A stretch of DNA of 64,000 nucleotides, from positions 6,656,400-6,720,399 of the forward strand of contig BROE01000010.1 of the NCBI GenBank assembly GCA_036571765.1, in the 5' to 3' direction. The notes below the pieces were generated by a model. The model saw only the letters and a program-made list of their open reading frames with translations, was not told the DNA's origin and did no database searches. Each line of letters starts with the position of its first letter. Positions within the stretch are counted from its first letter, which is position 1. Position numbers and translations under genes: made by a program. The DNA comes from Plecoglossus altivelis (taxonomy: Eukaryota; Chordata; Actinopteri; Osmeriformes; Plecoglossidae). Of the stretch, positions 23,301 to 34,410 are shown in pieces.

Positions 23301-24852
23301 GATTTGGCTATATTTCTGCTCACCTCTCCATTGTCTACCACAGCCATGGAGGAGGTCTGACCACAAGAGATGCCTGTCACCACCTTGCCCTGCAGGCAGC
23401 CGGTCACCTTGCGTGGAGTGGGCTGGTTCGCTGTGGACCCAGAGCCCACCTGGCCACAGTTGTTGTAGCCCCAAGCAAACACCTGGCACAGATACACACA
23501 CACACACACACACACACCAAAACCAACAAACTAAGTGGATTCATGTGAAACATGGAAAAATCAGCACAAGACTCCCACAAACATTTTCTCTGTTTGACTG
23601 TCTAGTAGCAGACTCATTATGTGACTTGCTAGCTGACTAGCTGAGCAGCTATTTACTGGCTGACCAGAGGAGGCAGTCTGGCCAAAGCTAATGACCTTGA
23701 GATTAAAATAAACCGATTAGTGCAGGAGAGATAGGCAGGGGGGACAGGGTGGAGGGAGTGATCGAAATGGGGCTTATTTATTGGGCTGGTGGACAGCAAG
23801 CAAGTGGAATCATAAAGTGTCACATCTCGAATAATTAAGAAGCCTTCATAGAAACTCGTGTTCATGTCAGTTGTTTCCAGTGTGTTGGGAACCTGTATGT
23901 CAAGAGGGAAACCCTATCACTGCCTTTCCTCACCTCCCCATCGTGCATAAGGGCCATGGAGTGGTGGGAGCCACACACCACCTCCTTCACCCTCTTGCTC
24001 TGCAGGTTGGCAGACACCAGGATGGGGGACACCCCTTGGTTTGTGGTGCCATTACCCAGCTGGCTGTATCCGTTGTGTCCCCAAGCATACAAGTCTCCGT
24101 CTGAAACAACAACAACAGTTGTCAGGAAGGGGGCAAAGTAGATGGTTACATTTACACAAAACAACGATTTTTCAGCAGTTATGGTACATCATCATGACAC
24201 GGTACATTTCTCAATACACTTATGTATTCGCTATGAATCAGTAAGATTGAACCAAATTACTTTTCTGAGAAACTGCTGGGTACAGTAACAGCAGAGAGAA
24301 TTCTCCATTTTAGCCAAAGCTGAAATGGCAGTGGCATTTCAGGAGGCAATATTTTTTGTGAGCTGTGCAGCAGGGTGTGCATACCTTCAGTTGCAAGTAA
24401 GACATGGGGCCCACTGCCATAGCTCAAACTGACCACCTTCTTCCCTCGCAGGAAATCCAACTTCTTTGGTACAATAGTGCTGAGGCTGTCCCCTGTGCCC
24501 AAGCAGTTACTGCAGTTCAGCCCAAACACAAACACCTACACGCAGGGGTGAAACACAGCCACATGAATGTATGAACTAGTCTTCTGAAAGTGCAGTGATT
24601 GGAATTGACCGAACATCTCATTCGAGGTCAAATGAGTGTGAGGTTCAACATAGGATTAGAGAACAGGGGGAAACGATCCACAGCTTGAGAACAGGATGAA
24701 CAATTGGGACCCGTTTGCGGTCTCACCTCATCGTCATGGGTGACGTAGATGGCCTCGTTGGCGGAGGTCCCGAACACACAGGCCTGTCGAATGGAGGAGA
24801 TATCCTGGGGCCCAAGAAGGGTGAACAGAGGCCACTTGCTGACATCTACCAT
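20004..24852 (-). CDS. rcbtb1: RCBTB1, RCC1-repeat and BTB-domain protein
   Basis: Eleven coding exons in transcript order: 24852-24727, 24535-24385, 24100-23934, 23482-23324, 23147-23040, 22893-22751, 21795-21605, 21312-21186, 21085-20934, 20850-20720, 20144-20004; 1596 nt, 531 aa, equal to the length I recall for human RCBTB1. The start MVDVSKWPLFTLL matches the family start and has a good Kozak context (G at -3, G at +4). An RCC1-type propeller covers about residues 40-330 with repeated units (AWGHNGYSQLGNGTTNQG, AWGYNNCGQVGSGST, GWGYNGNGQLGIGNNGNQ, AWGANTYGQLGTGNKSNQ). A BTB domain follows at about 370-460 (IDGKFIHVHKAVLKIRCEHF ... YPVYRSFLEFLYTD), then a BACK-like tail ending CRASRCGAFKN. 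RCBTB proteins are thought to act as CUL3 adaptors; human RCBTB1 is linked to retinal disease. RCBTB2 is the alternative, but the N-terminus and the ARL11 neighbour favour RCBTB1. Confidence 0.94.
20282..20334. repeat. (ATT)n microsatellite in the last RCBTB1 intron
   Basis: About 17 uninterrupted trinucleotide units. Confidence 0.95.
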
Positions 24853-24987
24853 GGCTTGGTACCTTACCCTAGCCCGCCTGGGCGGAGGGGTGGGACAGGG
24901 GGTGGTGGCTGGGGCTGGGCCAGCGGCAGGAGGAGAGGGACTGGAGCTGGCAGGGCCAGTGAAACTATCCCCACTTACACTTGACAT
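24853..24987 (-). other. In-frame upstream extension of RCBTB1 (5' UTR or N-terminal tail)
   Basis: The reading frame stays open for 45 codons before the conserved RCBTB1 start, up to another ATG at 24987. The 45 codons encode a Pro/Ala/Ser-rich tail. The family start at 24852 gives the expected length and has a better ATG context, so I treat this as GC-rich 5' UTR with a possible alternative longer form. Confidence 0.4.
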
Positions 24988-26485
24988 GGCAAGACAACCA
25001 CCAGAGACAAGCAGTTTCTCATCAAATTAAAAAAGGATCCGTTTAAGTTTCAGACTCATGCTACAAGGACATGCAGATGAAGGATTAATATGTGCTGACA
25101 ACGAAACAACGGCGTAATTGATCCATAATTTAGACTTTCCTGACATTTACGGCCTTTTGATTATGTTTGGTTTATGAAGCTTAGCTAAAGTCCAAATCAT
25201 TAGAACAACTCACTACAAGCGATTTGTAAGAAGCTGACTGGTCGAGCATGCTAGCAAGCGAGCCAAGCTTGTTCTAACAGCTTAGGACACAAAGCTACCG
25301 CACAGCAAATTAGCTCCGATCTACTGTCAAGATAGCAAGTAGATACACAAGCACGCCAGCAAACTGATTGTGTCCTACTACATACAAATAAATGGTAAGC
25401 TAGCCGCCCACGCTTTTAGATTTACACGTTATTTAGCTAACTAGTTTGGTAACTGACAGCCAGGCAGTCCACACTAGCGCTAAAACATAGCAGAACTGAT
25501 ACCTAGCTAGCATTATATCCGTAGCGTACCTAAAGCATCGCTCCATCATCTTATCACCAAGAAAACTGAGAGGGGAAAGACAAAAGAGAAATATTTTAAC
25601 ATCCAGTTCATATGCATACCTCACTAGCATCTGATACGTGGGTAAATTACCAGAAACGGCTTTTTCACTTAGGCATTAACGATGAGAAAACACAAACAGT
25701 TTCCCGACTTCTGCGTTCATGACATGTATCCTTATGGAAATAGCTGACGTCATCCTTGACGAGACAGCGTTCCATACGCAAATTTTGTAGCCATACTGTG
25801 CCCATGTTGTTACATCTCAACAAGGGCATGTACGTTCGCGTCTTTCATCTTTGTGATTAATGATGTGAACGCCTTTGTCGTACAATAGGCACTAAAGTTC
25901 AAGTTAAAGCTCAAGAGGACAGAACCACACCACAACTCCAATCTGCCACTTTATCAACACACCTGATGCTCATCAGCCAATCATAACAGTCACACACCTG
26001 TTTCTTATCAGCTATTCATACAAAAACTTTCAGGAAAATCCTTAGACCATTCATGATAGCTGGCCCCAAACACAACCAGACTGATCATACTAATCAGACT
26101 CTACTCTTGAAATCAGTTCTATTTCCCTCCACCTTGCAGCCTCTCTGTCTCCTGTCCATGTTGCCAAGCTCAGCCTGGACATACTAGTTTTAGTCAGAGG
26201 GGGCTGAGGCCACGTTCACGTTCATATGTGGATGGACTGGTTTTGTCATGTGATGTAACACTGGAAACACTCCTCTCTGAGTAGTTCATGTTTAAACAGG
26301 GAAGTGAGGGTGAGAAAGTGGACACATGTCCGTCTTCACACCCCTGCTATTCAAATACTGTTTGGCTTAGTTGTTTTTAATACTGAGCGGTGATTGTGTC
26401 GGAGTGGAGACTGCTGAGAGAGAAAGGACCTCGTTTTATTTATTTTTTAACCATCAACAGCTGGATTAGCTAGTAAGGCGTCATC
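24988..26485. promoter_or_regulatory. Head-to-head intergenic region between RCBTB1 and ARL11
   Basis: About 1.5 kb between two divergent genes. It should contain both promoters and any untranslated first exons. A candidate RCBTB1 5' UTR exon on the minus strand ends at about 25531 with the donor GTACGC. No protein similarity is visible. The ARL11 5' UTR must lie just before 26486. Confidence 0.4.
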
Positions 26486-27393
26486 ATGGGTCATATTTTG
26501 TCCAGAAATGTCAAGAAGTCTCCTCAGGTGGTTCTGCTGGGTCTGGATTCTTCTGGAAAGTCCACCCTCCTCTCCAGGCTCCAGACAGGGCTGGTCATGA
26601 ACACTTCCCCCACTGTTGGCTTCAATGTGGGGAGTCTGGAGCTGAACAAGAACACAGTTCTCACTGTGTGGGACGTGGGAGGCCAAAGGAAGATGAGACC
26701 CAACTGGAGGTATGGCTCTAGTTTCTCTGTGTTGGGGACATGGCAGTGATGGAATGATAGAGGTTGGTTACTACATGTCCATAAAAGGTGTCAGTTGTTT
26801 GTCAGTTTTAGGCTCTACAGTAGAGTGTCTGTTAAAATTGACTGACACCTACTGACATCTCTTTCAAAAAAATTAAGTATAATCAATGTAATTACTCTTT
26901 CAGGTCACAACCTTAAGAATGCAAATGTAAAACCTCATATTTGTAGACAAACACAACTCTTACATTGTACAATTAAACATATCATCTCTGCCATTAACTG
27001 TACAGCTTGCTAATATAACCAACTCCTCTACTTACTACATATTTCCACTGATATCACCTTTTAACTATGATATTATCTTATCTAAGGTACTATTTGGATG
27101 AGTGTAAGGCCCTGGTTTTTGTGGTGGATAGTAGTGACCGGGCTCGCATGGGGGAGGCCCGAAAGGCCCTGAAGAAAGTCTTGGCAGATGAGAACCTGAA
27201 GGATGTTCCTTTGATGGTCCTGGCTAACAAGAAGGACCTTCCCAATTCTATGACCATCCGGGAAGTGTCCAACCTGCTGGATCTTCCAAGCTACAAGGAC
27301 CGAATGTGGGAAATCCAGGCATGCAGCGCTCTGAAGGGCCTTGGGCTAATGCAAGCCTTCCTCTCTGTGGCCAAACTTGTCCGTGAGAGCTGA
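26486..27393 (+). CDS. arl11: ARL11-like ADP-ribosylation-factor-like small GTPase
   Basis: Two coding exons, 26486-26709 and 27087-27393, joined in phase 2 across a 377-bp intron; 176 aa. MGHILSRN supplies the Gly2 used for N-myristoylation in Arf proteins. GTPase motifs are intact: P-loop GLDSSGKST at 19-27, the switch I threonine in SPTVGFNV, WDVGGQ (switch II, about 62-67, catalytic Gln present), NKKD guanine specificity and the CSAL loop. Such proteins cycle on membranes and recruit effectors; ARL11 has roles in macrophage signalling in mammals. ARL14 is a close relative and cannot be excluded from sequence alone, but the place next to RCBTB1 matches ARL11 in human. The 3' end is marked by AATAAA at 27598-27603. 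Confidence 0.88.
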
Positions 27394-27597
27394 GGGAGGT
27401 GGGGTGACAAGTTCTAGTGGATTGCAGGACTGGGTTCAGTACATCAAATGTGGATAATGTGGTATGGCAGAATTGGCCCAAGAGGGTTGCTGGTGGTGAA
27501 AGCCTTGGGAACTTCACCAACTGGATATGCTCCAAGCTGTGACTTTCAAGTGTCTTAACTTTTTATGTTGAAGGAAACATTCAAGTACATGCATAAA

Positions 27598-27603
27598 AAT
27601 AAA
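27598..27603 (+). other. Poly(A) signal AATAAA, ARL11
   Basis: Consensus hexamer about 205 bp after the ARL11 stop. Only about 320 bp then remain before the CCNT2 start codon, so the CCNT2 promoter must be compact. Confidence 0.55.
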
Positions 27604-27919
27604 TGTGCATTACACTTACAAATGACGTTTCCCTACAGTTTATCATGGTCCACAGGCTACTGTGCTATGATTGGCTAGGAATTGGCTAAGAATTTTCATG
27701 ATTAATTTTATTTATTTTTTTACATTTGAAAATAACAACATTGCTCCTTTCCTCTATTTGCCGAGAAGAAATAAAATAAAATTTGAGTGATACGGAAGAA
27801 GGAAAAAAAAATATGTGTGCTCGGGTACTAGGGTTTCAGTGTGAGCTCGAACTGCGCATGAGCGAGAGAAGTTTCCGCTCCTTGTCCGCCAACGTCGCCG
27901 GGGCTGATGTTGGAGCGTA
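27604..27919 (+). promoter_or_regulatory. Compact CCNT2 promoter and 5' UTR region
   Basis: Short interval between the ARL11 poly(A) signal and the CCNT2 start. It shifts from AT-rich to CpG-rich just before the start codon (GCGCATGAGCGAG, AACGTCGCCGG), typical of a housekeeping promoter without a clear TATA box. Confidence 0.4.
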
Positions 27920-30900
27920 ATGGCGGCGCACCGGGGACCTTCTTCGAAATGGCTCTTTTCCCGGGAGCAGCTCGAAGATACACCATCTCGTCGTACCGGG
28001 GTGGAATCCGATAGAGAACTTTCCTATCGGCAGCAAGCCGCCAACCTAATTCAAGACATGGGCCAGAGACTTAACGTGTATCCTTTCTAGTTCGAAGGAA
28101 AGCGTTTCATCAAGGGAATTAACTCCGTCTATTTCCTGGAGAACCACTAGAATCAATTTATATGCTACCTAAGAGATCCCTTGTAGATTGCCATTAGGGA
28201 AGATTGGTGTGTTTACTTGACTTGTAGTCACATCGTAAAGTTTAAACGCATCAGTTAAATGCAATTGTGGTCCTAGTTCACCATGATGAAGATTTTGAAA
28301 CCATCATGGTACCTTAGCTAGCACGCTGTGTGTTTTCAGCAAATAGACTGAGCTCAATGTGTCTGCTTGGGATGTGGCCTTGTCTTTGTGAAACTAAGGC
28401 TAGCTAGCTTTTTAACCGACGTGATCGTGATGACTGCACGTTCATTGTTGTGTGTTCTCTCTATCTTGCATGAAAATCTGACGATTCCCCCCACATCGCA
28501 TCAAATTATTGTTTCAATGCTATAGTTAAAATGCTACCTGCTCAATGTCAATGTGATGGTTCAAGCTAATATAGAATAGGCTAGCAGTAGCTCGTACGAT
28601 GTTACCAGTCACGCTACCGTTGATTTGGGATCTTCAAGGTACAGCTAGCTAGCTACGTTAGCTGGGCGTTTCACATGCACACGTTTAGTAAGATGTTGCG
28701 CCAATGAATAGATAAATCAGCGATGTTTCGCTGAGCAACTGCATAATTAAGATAGAAATATAAGGTATCCAGTGCTAAGTGTTAGTTGGAGGTATTGGAC
28801 GTCATATTAATCAAGTGTTCTAAAAGATGTAGCCTACGCAATATGACTAGCTACTAGGCTAGCTATCACAACCGTACGTATCAGCCACAGATTACTGCAC
28901 TAGATAATTTCGCGTGTATGTTGCAAGATAGCTGGCTCCTTGACTTGCTACCTAAAATCATTTGTGCAGTTGTAGATGATGCGATCCTTAACTTATGTTT
29001 ACAGGTCTCAACTAATTATCAATACAGCAATTGTTTACATGCACAGATTTTATATGATTCACTCATTCGCCAAATTTCACAGAAATGTAAGTGATTGTTC
29101 TCATTTTACGGCGTTATGACCCACTAATTTAGCACGCTAACTGAAACTGATGTGAAATGAAGTCTCTAATCTCGAATTGAATGTCTCCACAGATAATATC
29201 TCAAACAACGTTATTCTTGGCTGCCAAGGTCGAGGAACAACCTAGGAAGCTTGAACATGTGATTAAAGTCGCACACGCCTGTGTCAACCCTCAAGACCCC
29301 CCTCTAGATACAAAGAGTAATGTAAGTGATCTTTATGCTGGGATATGGGCTTCATTGTCAGTACAGATAAATATTGAATGTATGATCACTGACCACAAAC
29401 CACAAGGGGACTGTAAAAAAAAACATTTTTTTTGTATAAAGTGCAAAACTAGGTTTAGATTTATTCCTCAGTGATAGAGACTGAAGGGGGCTTTCATTTA
29501 TTCATATAGTGGCACCTTTTAGTGGTGCAATTTGTGGAAATGATGCTATTATGGCATCCATTCTGTTCCTGATAAACAGAGAATGTCCCCAAGTCAACCT
29601 TGATTACAGAAATGTTGAAACAGTTTATAAATGTATCATGTATTGAACCTCAGGCATACCATCAGCAAGCTCAAGAGCTGGTCTTACTTGAAACCATAGT
29701 ACTGCAAACGCTGGGTAAGTTCCATGGAACTATCAGTCTTGGAATCATGCTGTTTGGGGGCACACAACTTGTCTATGTCGTTTTAAGAAAACCTACTTTT
29801 ACACGCGCCTTTAATGAGTGTTCCGAATGTCTTGTTTATTGATCTCAACGTGACACTTGCTGGATGCTTGTTTTTCATATGGAATCAATCTTTACAGGTT
29901 TTGAAATAACAATTGAACATCCTCACACTGATGTTGTTAGATGTTCCCAGCTAGTGCGAGGTAGAGGCTTCCTTCTTCCCTTCTCATCATGTGTGTCTTG
30001 CAAAAACCAACTATTATATCATAGCCATGTTAGATGAGTACTTTATGCCTTCACAGAGAGATGCTGACCCTAACATTTCTCCTGCTCTCCCTCTCTCCCC
30101 CCTCGCTCCCCCTCTCTCTCCCCCTCTCACAGCAAGCAAGGATTTGGCACAGACTTCCTATTTCATGGCTACCAACAGGTTGTTATCCTGTTCCCACTTG
30201 TTGCACTTGTGATGGCACACTATAGCTTCCTGTCATGCAGGGTCCCCCTTCCTGTGTCCAACGCCCTGTTTGCGCCAGGTTTCTGGGAAACCCTCAGGGT
30301 GGTACCGGCCAGGCTGCAGTGCGGTGTATTGTACAAGGGCTCCATGTTGGCACATAGGGGTTGAATGCACAATGTGAAGTGTAGTGGTGCTGTTTACCTC
30401 ACGTTTGCTTGGTACAGAGTGCATATGTCAAAAAAAAACACACAATTGGTAGCCTGAATATAGATTGCCACTAAAGATTGCAAAGATGTAAACTTAGAAG
30501 TTGTCCTGGTAAGTATGAAGGATATTTTATTTCATTTTTGTTTATATATTTATGTTTGACTAAGTTATAGGCTGAAATTGGTCCCCTTTCAAGAACTACA
30601 CTGTAAAAGTGGAATGCCATTTAGTGACAGTTGACTAGTGACAATTGGAGCCTTTAAGACGAACCATCAACTGGTTTCTCGACAAGAAACAAGAACAATA
30701 AACAAAGACCAACCATCTAGTTTTATACGAGCATAAAATGGCTACACAACCTTTGCAGTCCAGTTTGGGGGCAACAGCATTTCTTCACCCGAGTCTCGAA
30801 TCCAGTAGCCTGAAAACCAGCAGTGTTTCTCAATCTTATTTGGTGTAAAGGCTTGTCTGTTCCTATTGATTCTGTAGCATCCAAAATGTAAAGTTTGCAG

Positions 30901-33355
30901 CTGATTAGTGTTATCCTGTGTCAGATGCATCATTACACAGTCATGGTTGAGAAACACTGTTATATTGGAGTTAACACGGGAATTCTATTGATTGTTAGTT
31001 TTATATTATTTAGCTTTGGAGTTTTGATTATTTTTCACTTTGTTTTAGAAACAGCAGTTACACTGCCATGGATGACTATTTCGTAGCAATTGATCTCCAG
31101 CTGCAATATACAATGTCTGGACAGTGTAAATTACTTTTCAATGAGTTGAATCCAATTGTGATCTTTTATAATGTGAATGGAGTCATGTTACTCTGCTGAA
31201 TGACTATATAAACATATAACAAGTCAGACTTGGTCATTGGGCCAATGATTCAGGACCATTTAGTTAACCATTTATCTGAAAATGGCCGAAATGACATTGG
31301 TAAATAGACAAAGCAGGAATTATTGAAGAGAATGGGACCATGTTCAGACATTGTACATTCAAAGAACAAGTCACCACCTAGAATTGTCATAAAGTAAAGT
31401 ATCAAACTTGATAAGGTAAGGGTGTGTATGTGTCAAGAGCATAATTCATGTTTTTACGAGAAACAATTCCGTGTCAGTAGTCCCTCACTCCTAGTCTCTG
31501 GTTAAGAAAGACTTGCGTATGACTGCGGTACGATGTGCATGCCTGAGACTCGTCTAGTAATCATGTGACCTGGCCTTCGGCGTCCAGCCTGTGGTTAACG
31601 ACAGTGCGTCTCCTTTGTGTTCTTGTCTCCTCTCTCAGCCTGCACCTCACCACCTTCTGCCTGCAGCACAAGCCCACAGTCATCGCCTGCGTCTGCATCC
31701 ACCTGGCCTGCAAGTGGTCCAACTGGGAGATCCCAGTTTCTACCGACGGCAAGCACTGGTGGGAGTACCTGGACCGCAGCGTCACGCTGCAGCTGCTGGA
31801 TGGTAAGTCCAGCTGCTGTACAGGCTGGCTCTCCCTGCTGTTAGTCTGCCTCCACTCATTGTCAGCACCCTGTCTGGAGGGAGGGGGGGTTCTGTAGACA
31901 GGAGTTTGGGCCAAAGTCTCGTCAACAAACCCGTAGAATTATGCTCAGGTCTTCTGTAGAAAAACAGTCAGATGCCCAATCTTGAGTCCACACCTGTGGT
32001 GACATCATTTAAAATATTGTAGACACCTAAATCAGCAGTTTACAAACCGGGCCAGTCCATTGATTGAGTTGTTGTGTCTGTGTAGAGCTGACCCACGAGT
32101 TCCTGCAGATACTAGAAAAGACGCCCAGTAGGTTGAAACGGATCCGAAACTGGAGGGTAAGTGCTGTTGATTTGAAAATGACCGATTTTGTCTTTTCCGA
32201 ATAACAGCGATTATGCTGTTGGTTTGTGAGGTGTCGTTGAACTGATCTTGACCAACACCCAACTTCTTCCCTCAGGCCACACAAGCTGCTAAGAAGCCAA
32301 AGACAGATTTCCAGTCGGGGGACAATGCCTTCCAGGGGACCTCCTCCATGGACAGCATTCCTGGTGTCACCAGCAATTCCTTTTTCCCCTCCACCTCCAT
32401 GTCGGACTCTGGAGATATGCTCTCCCTGGACGGAGCAGGGGCGTCTTACGGCTCATACCCAGCTCTCGGCGACCCCTCTGATGCCTGCGGCTTCGACCAG
32501 GGTCCTCCTTTCCCTTCACTAGTCAGTCATTCAAAGTACACCCCAAGTAAACAGGAACATAAAGCAGGCAGCGGTGGGGAGAAGCACCCACTGCCCAGTA
32601 ACCCCCCGCCTTTCCCCCGTCCTCAAAAAATGACTCTGGACAGGTACAGAGAGAAGCACGCAGCAGACCTGGCCCTGCACAATGGCCGTGAGGAGCAGCC
32701 AGGAGAACTGTACCTGTCCCCCACTCCCTCCGGTCACCACCACCATCACCACCACCACCACAAGAAACGCTCGCAGCCGCAGCAGGCTCCTCCGGCGGGC
32801 GAGCGGAGGGACAAGGCCAGCTCCAAAAAAACCCGTCCTCCTCCGTCCTTTGCCGAGAACGGCAGCGCCAGCAGTGAAGAGCTGAAGATGCGGATCAAGG
32901 TGTCGTCGGAGCGCTCCCACAACGCCTCGGAGCAGGGCGGGGCCACACACAGCAGAGACAAGCACAAAGACCACTCAGGCCACCGACACCCCAAGCACGG
33001 CCACTCCCACCCCTACGCCGTGAGCAGCAATGGGCGAGGAGGGGCGGACGGGGCCACGCTGGCCTTCCGGGGCCCCGCAGGCCACAGCAGCGACTCTGGT
33101 TCCAGCTCCTCCAGGAAAAGGGGCCACCCTGACAGCTCCCACCACCACCACCATCACTCTGCCAAGAGCAGCCGGAGCTCCAAGTACGCCGGGGGCTCCG
33201 CCCACTACGCCTCAGAGAGCAGCCAGAGGACGGTGGAGCGGCACGGCCACGATGGAACTAACGGAACGCTTGGCTCCAACGGCCAACACACTGACTACAA
33301 AGACACTTTCGACATGCTGGACTCTCTGCTAAGTGCCCAAGGAATGAACCTGTGA
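27920..33355 (+). CDS. ccnt2: Cyclin T2, regulatory subunit of P-TEFb
   Basis: Nine coding exons: 27920-28077, 29005-29086, 29193-29321, 29654-29714, 29898-29960, 30133-30178, 31639-31802, 32086-32156, 32276-33355 (TGA); 1854 nt, 617 aa. The paired cyclin boxes fill roughly residues 10-260, with SYRQQAANLIQDMGQRLNV, LFLAAKVEEQPRKLEHVIKV, LETIVLQTLGFEITIEHPHT, KPTVIACVCIHLACKWSNWE and TPSRLKRIRNWR. Cyclin T binds CDK9; P-TEFb phosphorylates RNA polymerase II and pausing factors to release paused polymerase in the nucleus. The large last exon is disordered and Lys/Ser/His-rich, with runs of nine and six histidines, a KEELK-like segment (SEELKMRIKVSSERS) and the conserved tail YKDTFDMLDSLLSAQGMNL. 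Cyclin T1 is excluded by that tail, by the N-terminus and by the ZRANB3 neighbourhood. The protein is shorter than the human long isoform (730 aa as I recall). The donor at 30179 (GTTGTT) is weak. Confidence 0.93.
32735..32761 (+). repeat. ccnt2: CAC/CAT repeat encoding nine histidines in CCNT2
   Basis: Nine consecutive His codons within the last CCNT2 exon, followed by KKRS. A second run of six His codons lies near 33140-33160. His-rich regions of cyclin T1 are known to drive condensate formation and polymerase CTD engagement. Confidence 0.85.
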
Positions 33356-34410
33356 ACCAGGGTCCATGGAGGGAGGCGTCGCCTAGATTTCAGAATTAGG
33401 TTTTCATGATTTTAAGGAATGTGGAGTAAGGAACAAAAAAAAAATGATTTTATGACTTAAGTTGTCAATTCCGCATCATCCCCAGTCGTTTCCTGTGTTA
33501 ATAATTGAGCATCCTTAAAAAGGTTAGCCAGGTTAGTGTAACGTCCAGAGCTTTGGGCCGCCTGTTTAAGAACTCCAAGCGTGTGCCAGGTTTGGTTCTG
33601 TGATTGAGGGGGAGGGGGGGGGAAAAAAGATGAAAAAAGGATTTAAAATCTGTTTTAATGCAAGCCATCTTTTTATGTTGTTTAAGTGACGTGCATGTTT
33701 CAATCACAAAAGGGAAGAACTAGGCAGGTGATGGTTGACTGTTTAATGTTGTGTACATTTGTCTAGGTTACCGTTTTATTCCTTGAACGAAAAGAAAAAA
33801 AAACCTCAGGTCTTGAAACTTTTTGATATGAGAAAGCATCTTCCTCTCCTTGGGTGTCCTGCCTTTATCTGTGGAGATGTAGAACGTCGGTCCATTGTTG
33901 CTACGGAGGAGACGCTGCTTCTCTGGCCGGAGCTTGTGTCTTTTGTCTACAAGACGAGGGCGCACATGGTCGGTCTGTATGATAAGTAGGCTGAGCTCAT
34001 ACTGCTAGTCCAGGCCGTGTTCTGCCCGGTGGGGGATCCTGAAGCGGCTCCTTCAGACGGCCTCCAAGCTTATACGCAGACCATTCTAGAGCTATAAATG
34101 AAGTTTACTTAAAAAAAATAAAAAATAAACTGCTGTGAAGTGCATTTGAGATCTCAGCAAAGTTGCAAAAAGCCTTGTGATTGTAAAGTCGTCAATTGCT
34201 ATTCAAAATGGTAAATGTCTAATTAACCATCTGAAAAAGCCCTCTGTATAAGATTGTATATATGACTGTAGTTCAGAGTTATAAACAGTTGGCCCAGTCC
34301 AAACATTGTCATTCAGTGTATTATGAGGGCCTAAAGCAGACTTTCTGTATTGATGAACATATTCTTGATGTGTGCCGGGAGCCCTAATAAATGTGTAAAA
34401 CCCAATTTTA
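33356..34410 (+). other. CCNT2 3' UTR with three poly(A) hexamers
   Basis: AT-rich untranslated sequence after the TGA. AATAAA occurs at 34117-34122, 34124-34129 and 34386-34391, so the transcript probably ends at one of two sites. Confidence 0.55.

Noticed and set aside
32531..32974. 147-codon open frame on the minus strand
   Set aside because: Antisense shadow of the GC-rich last CCNT2 exon.
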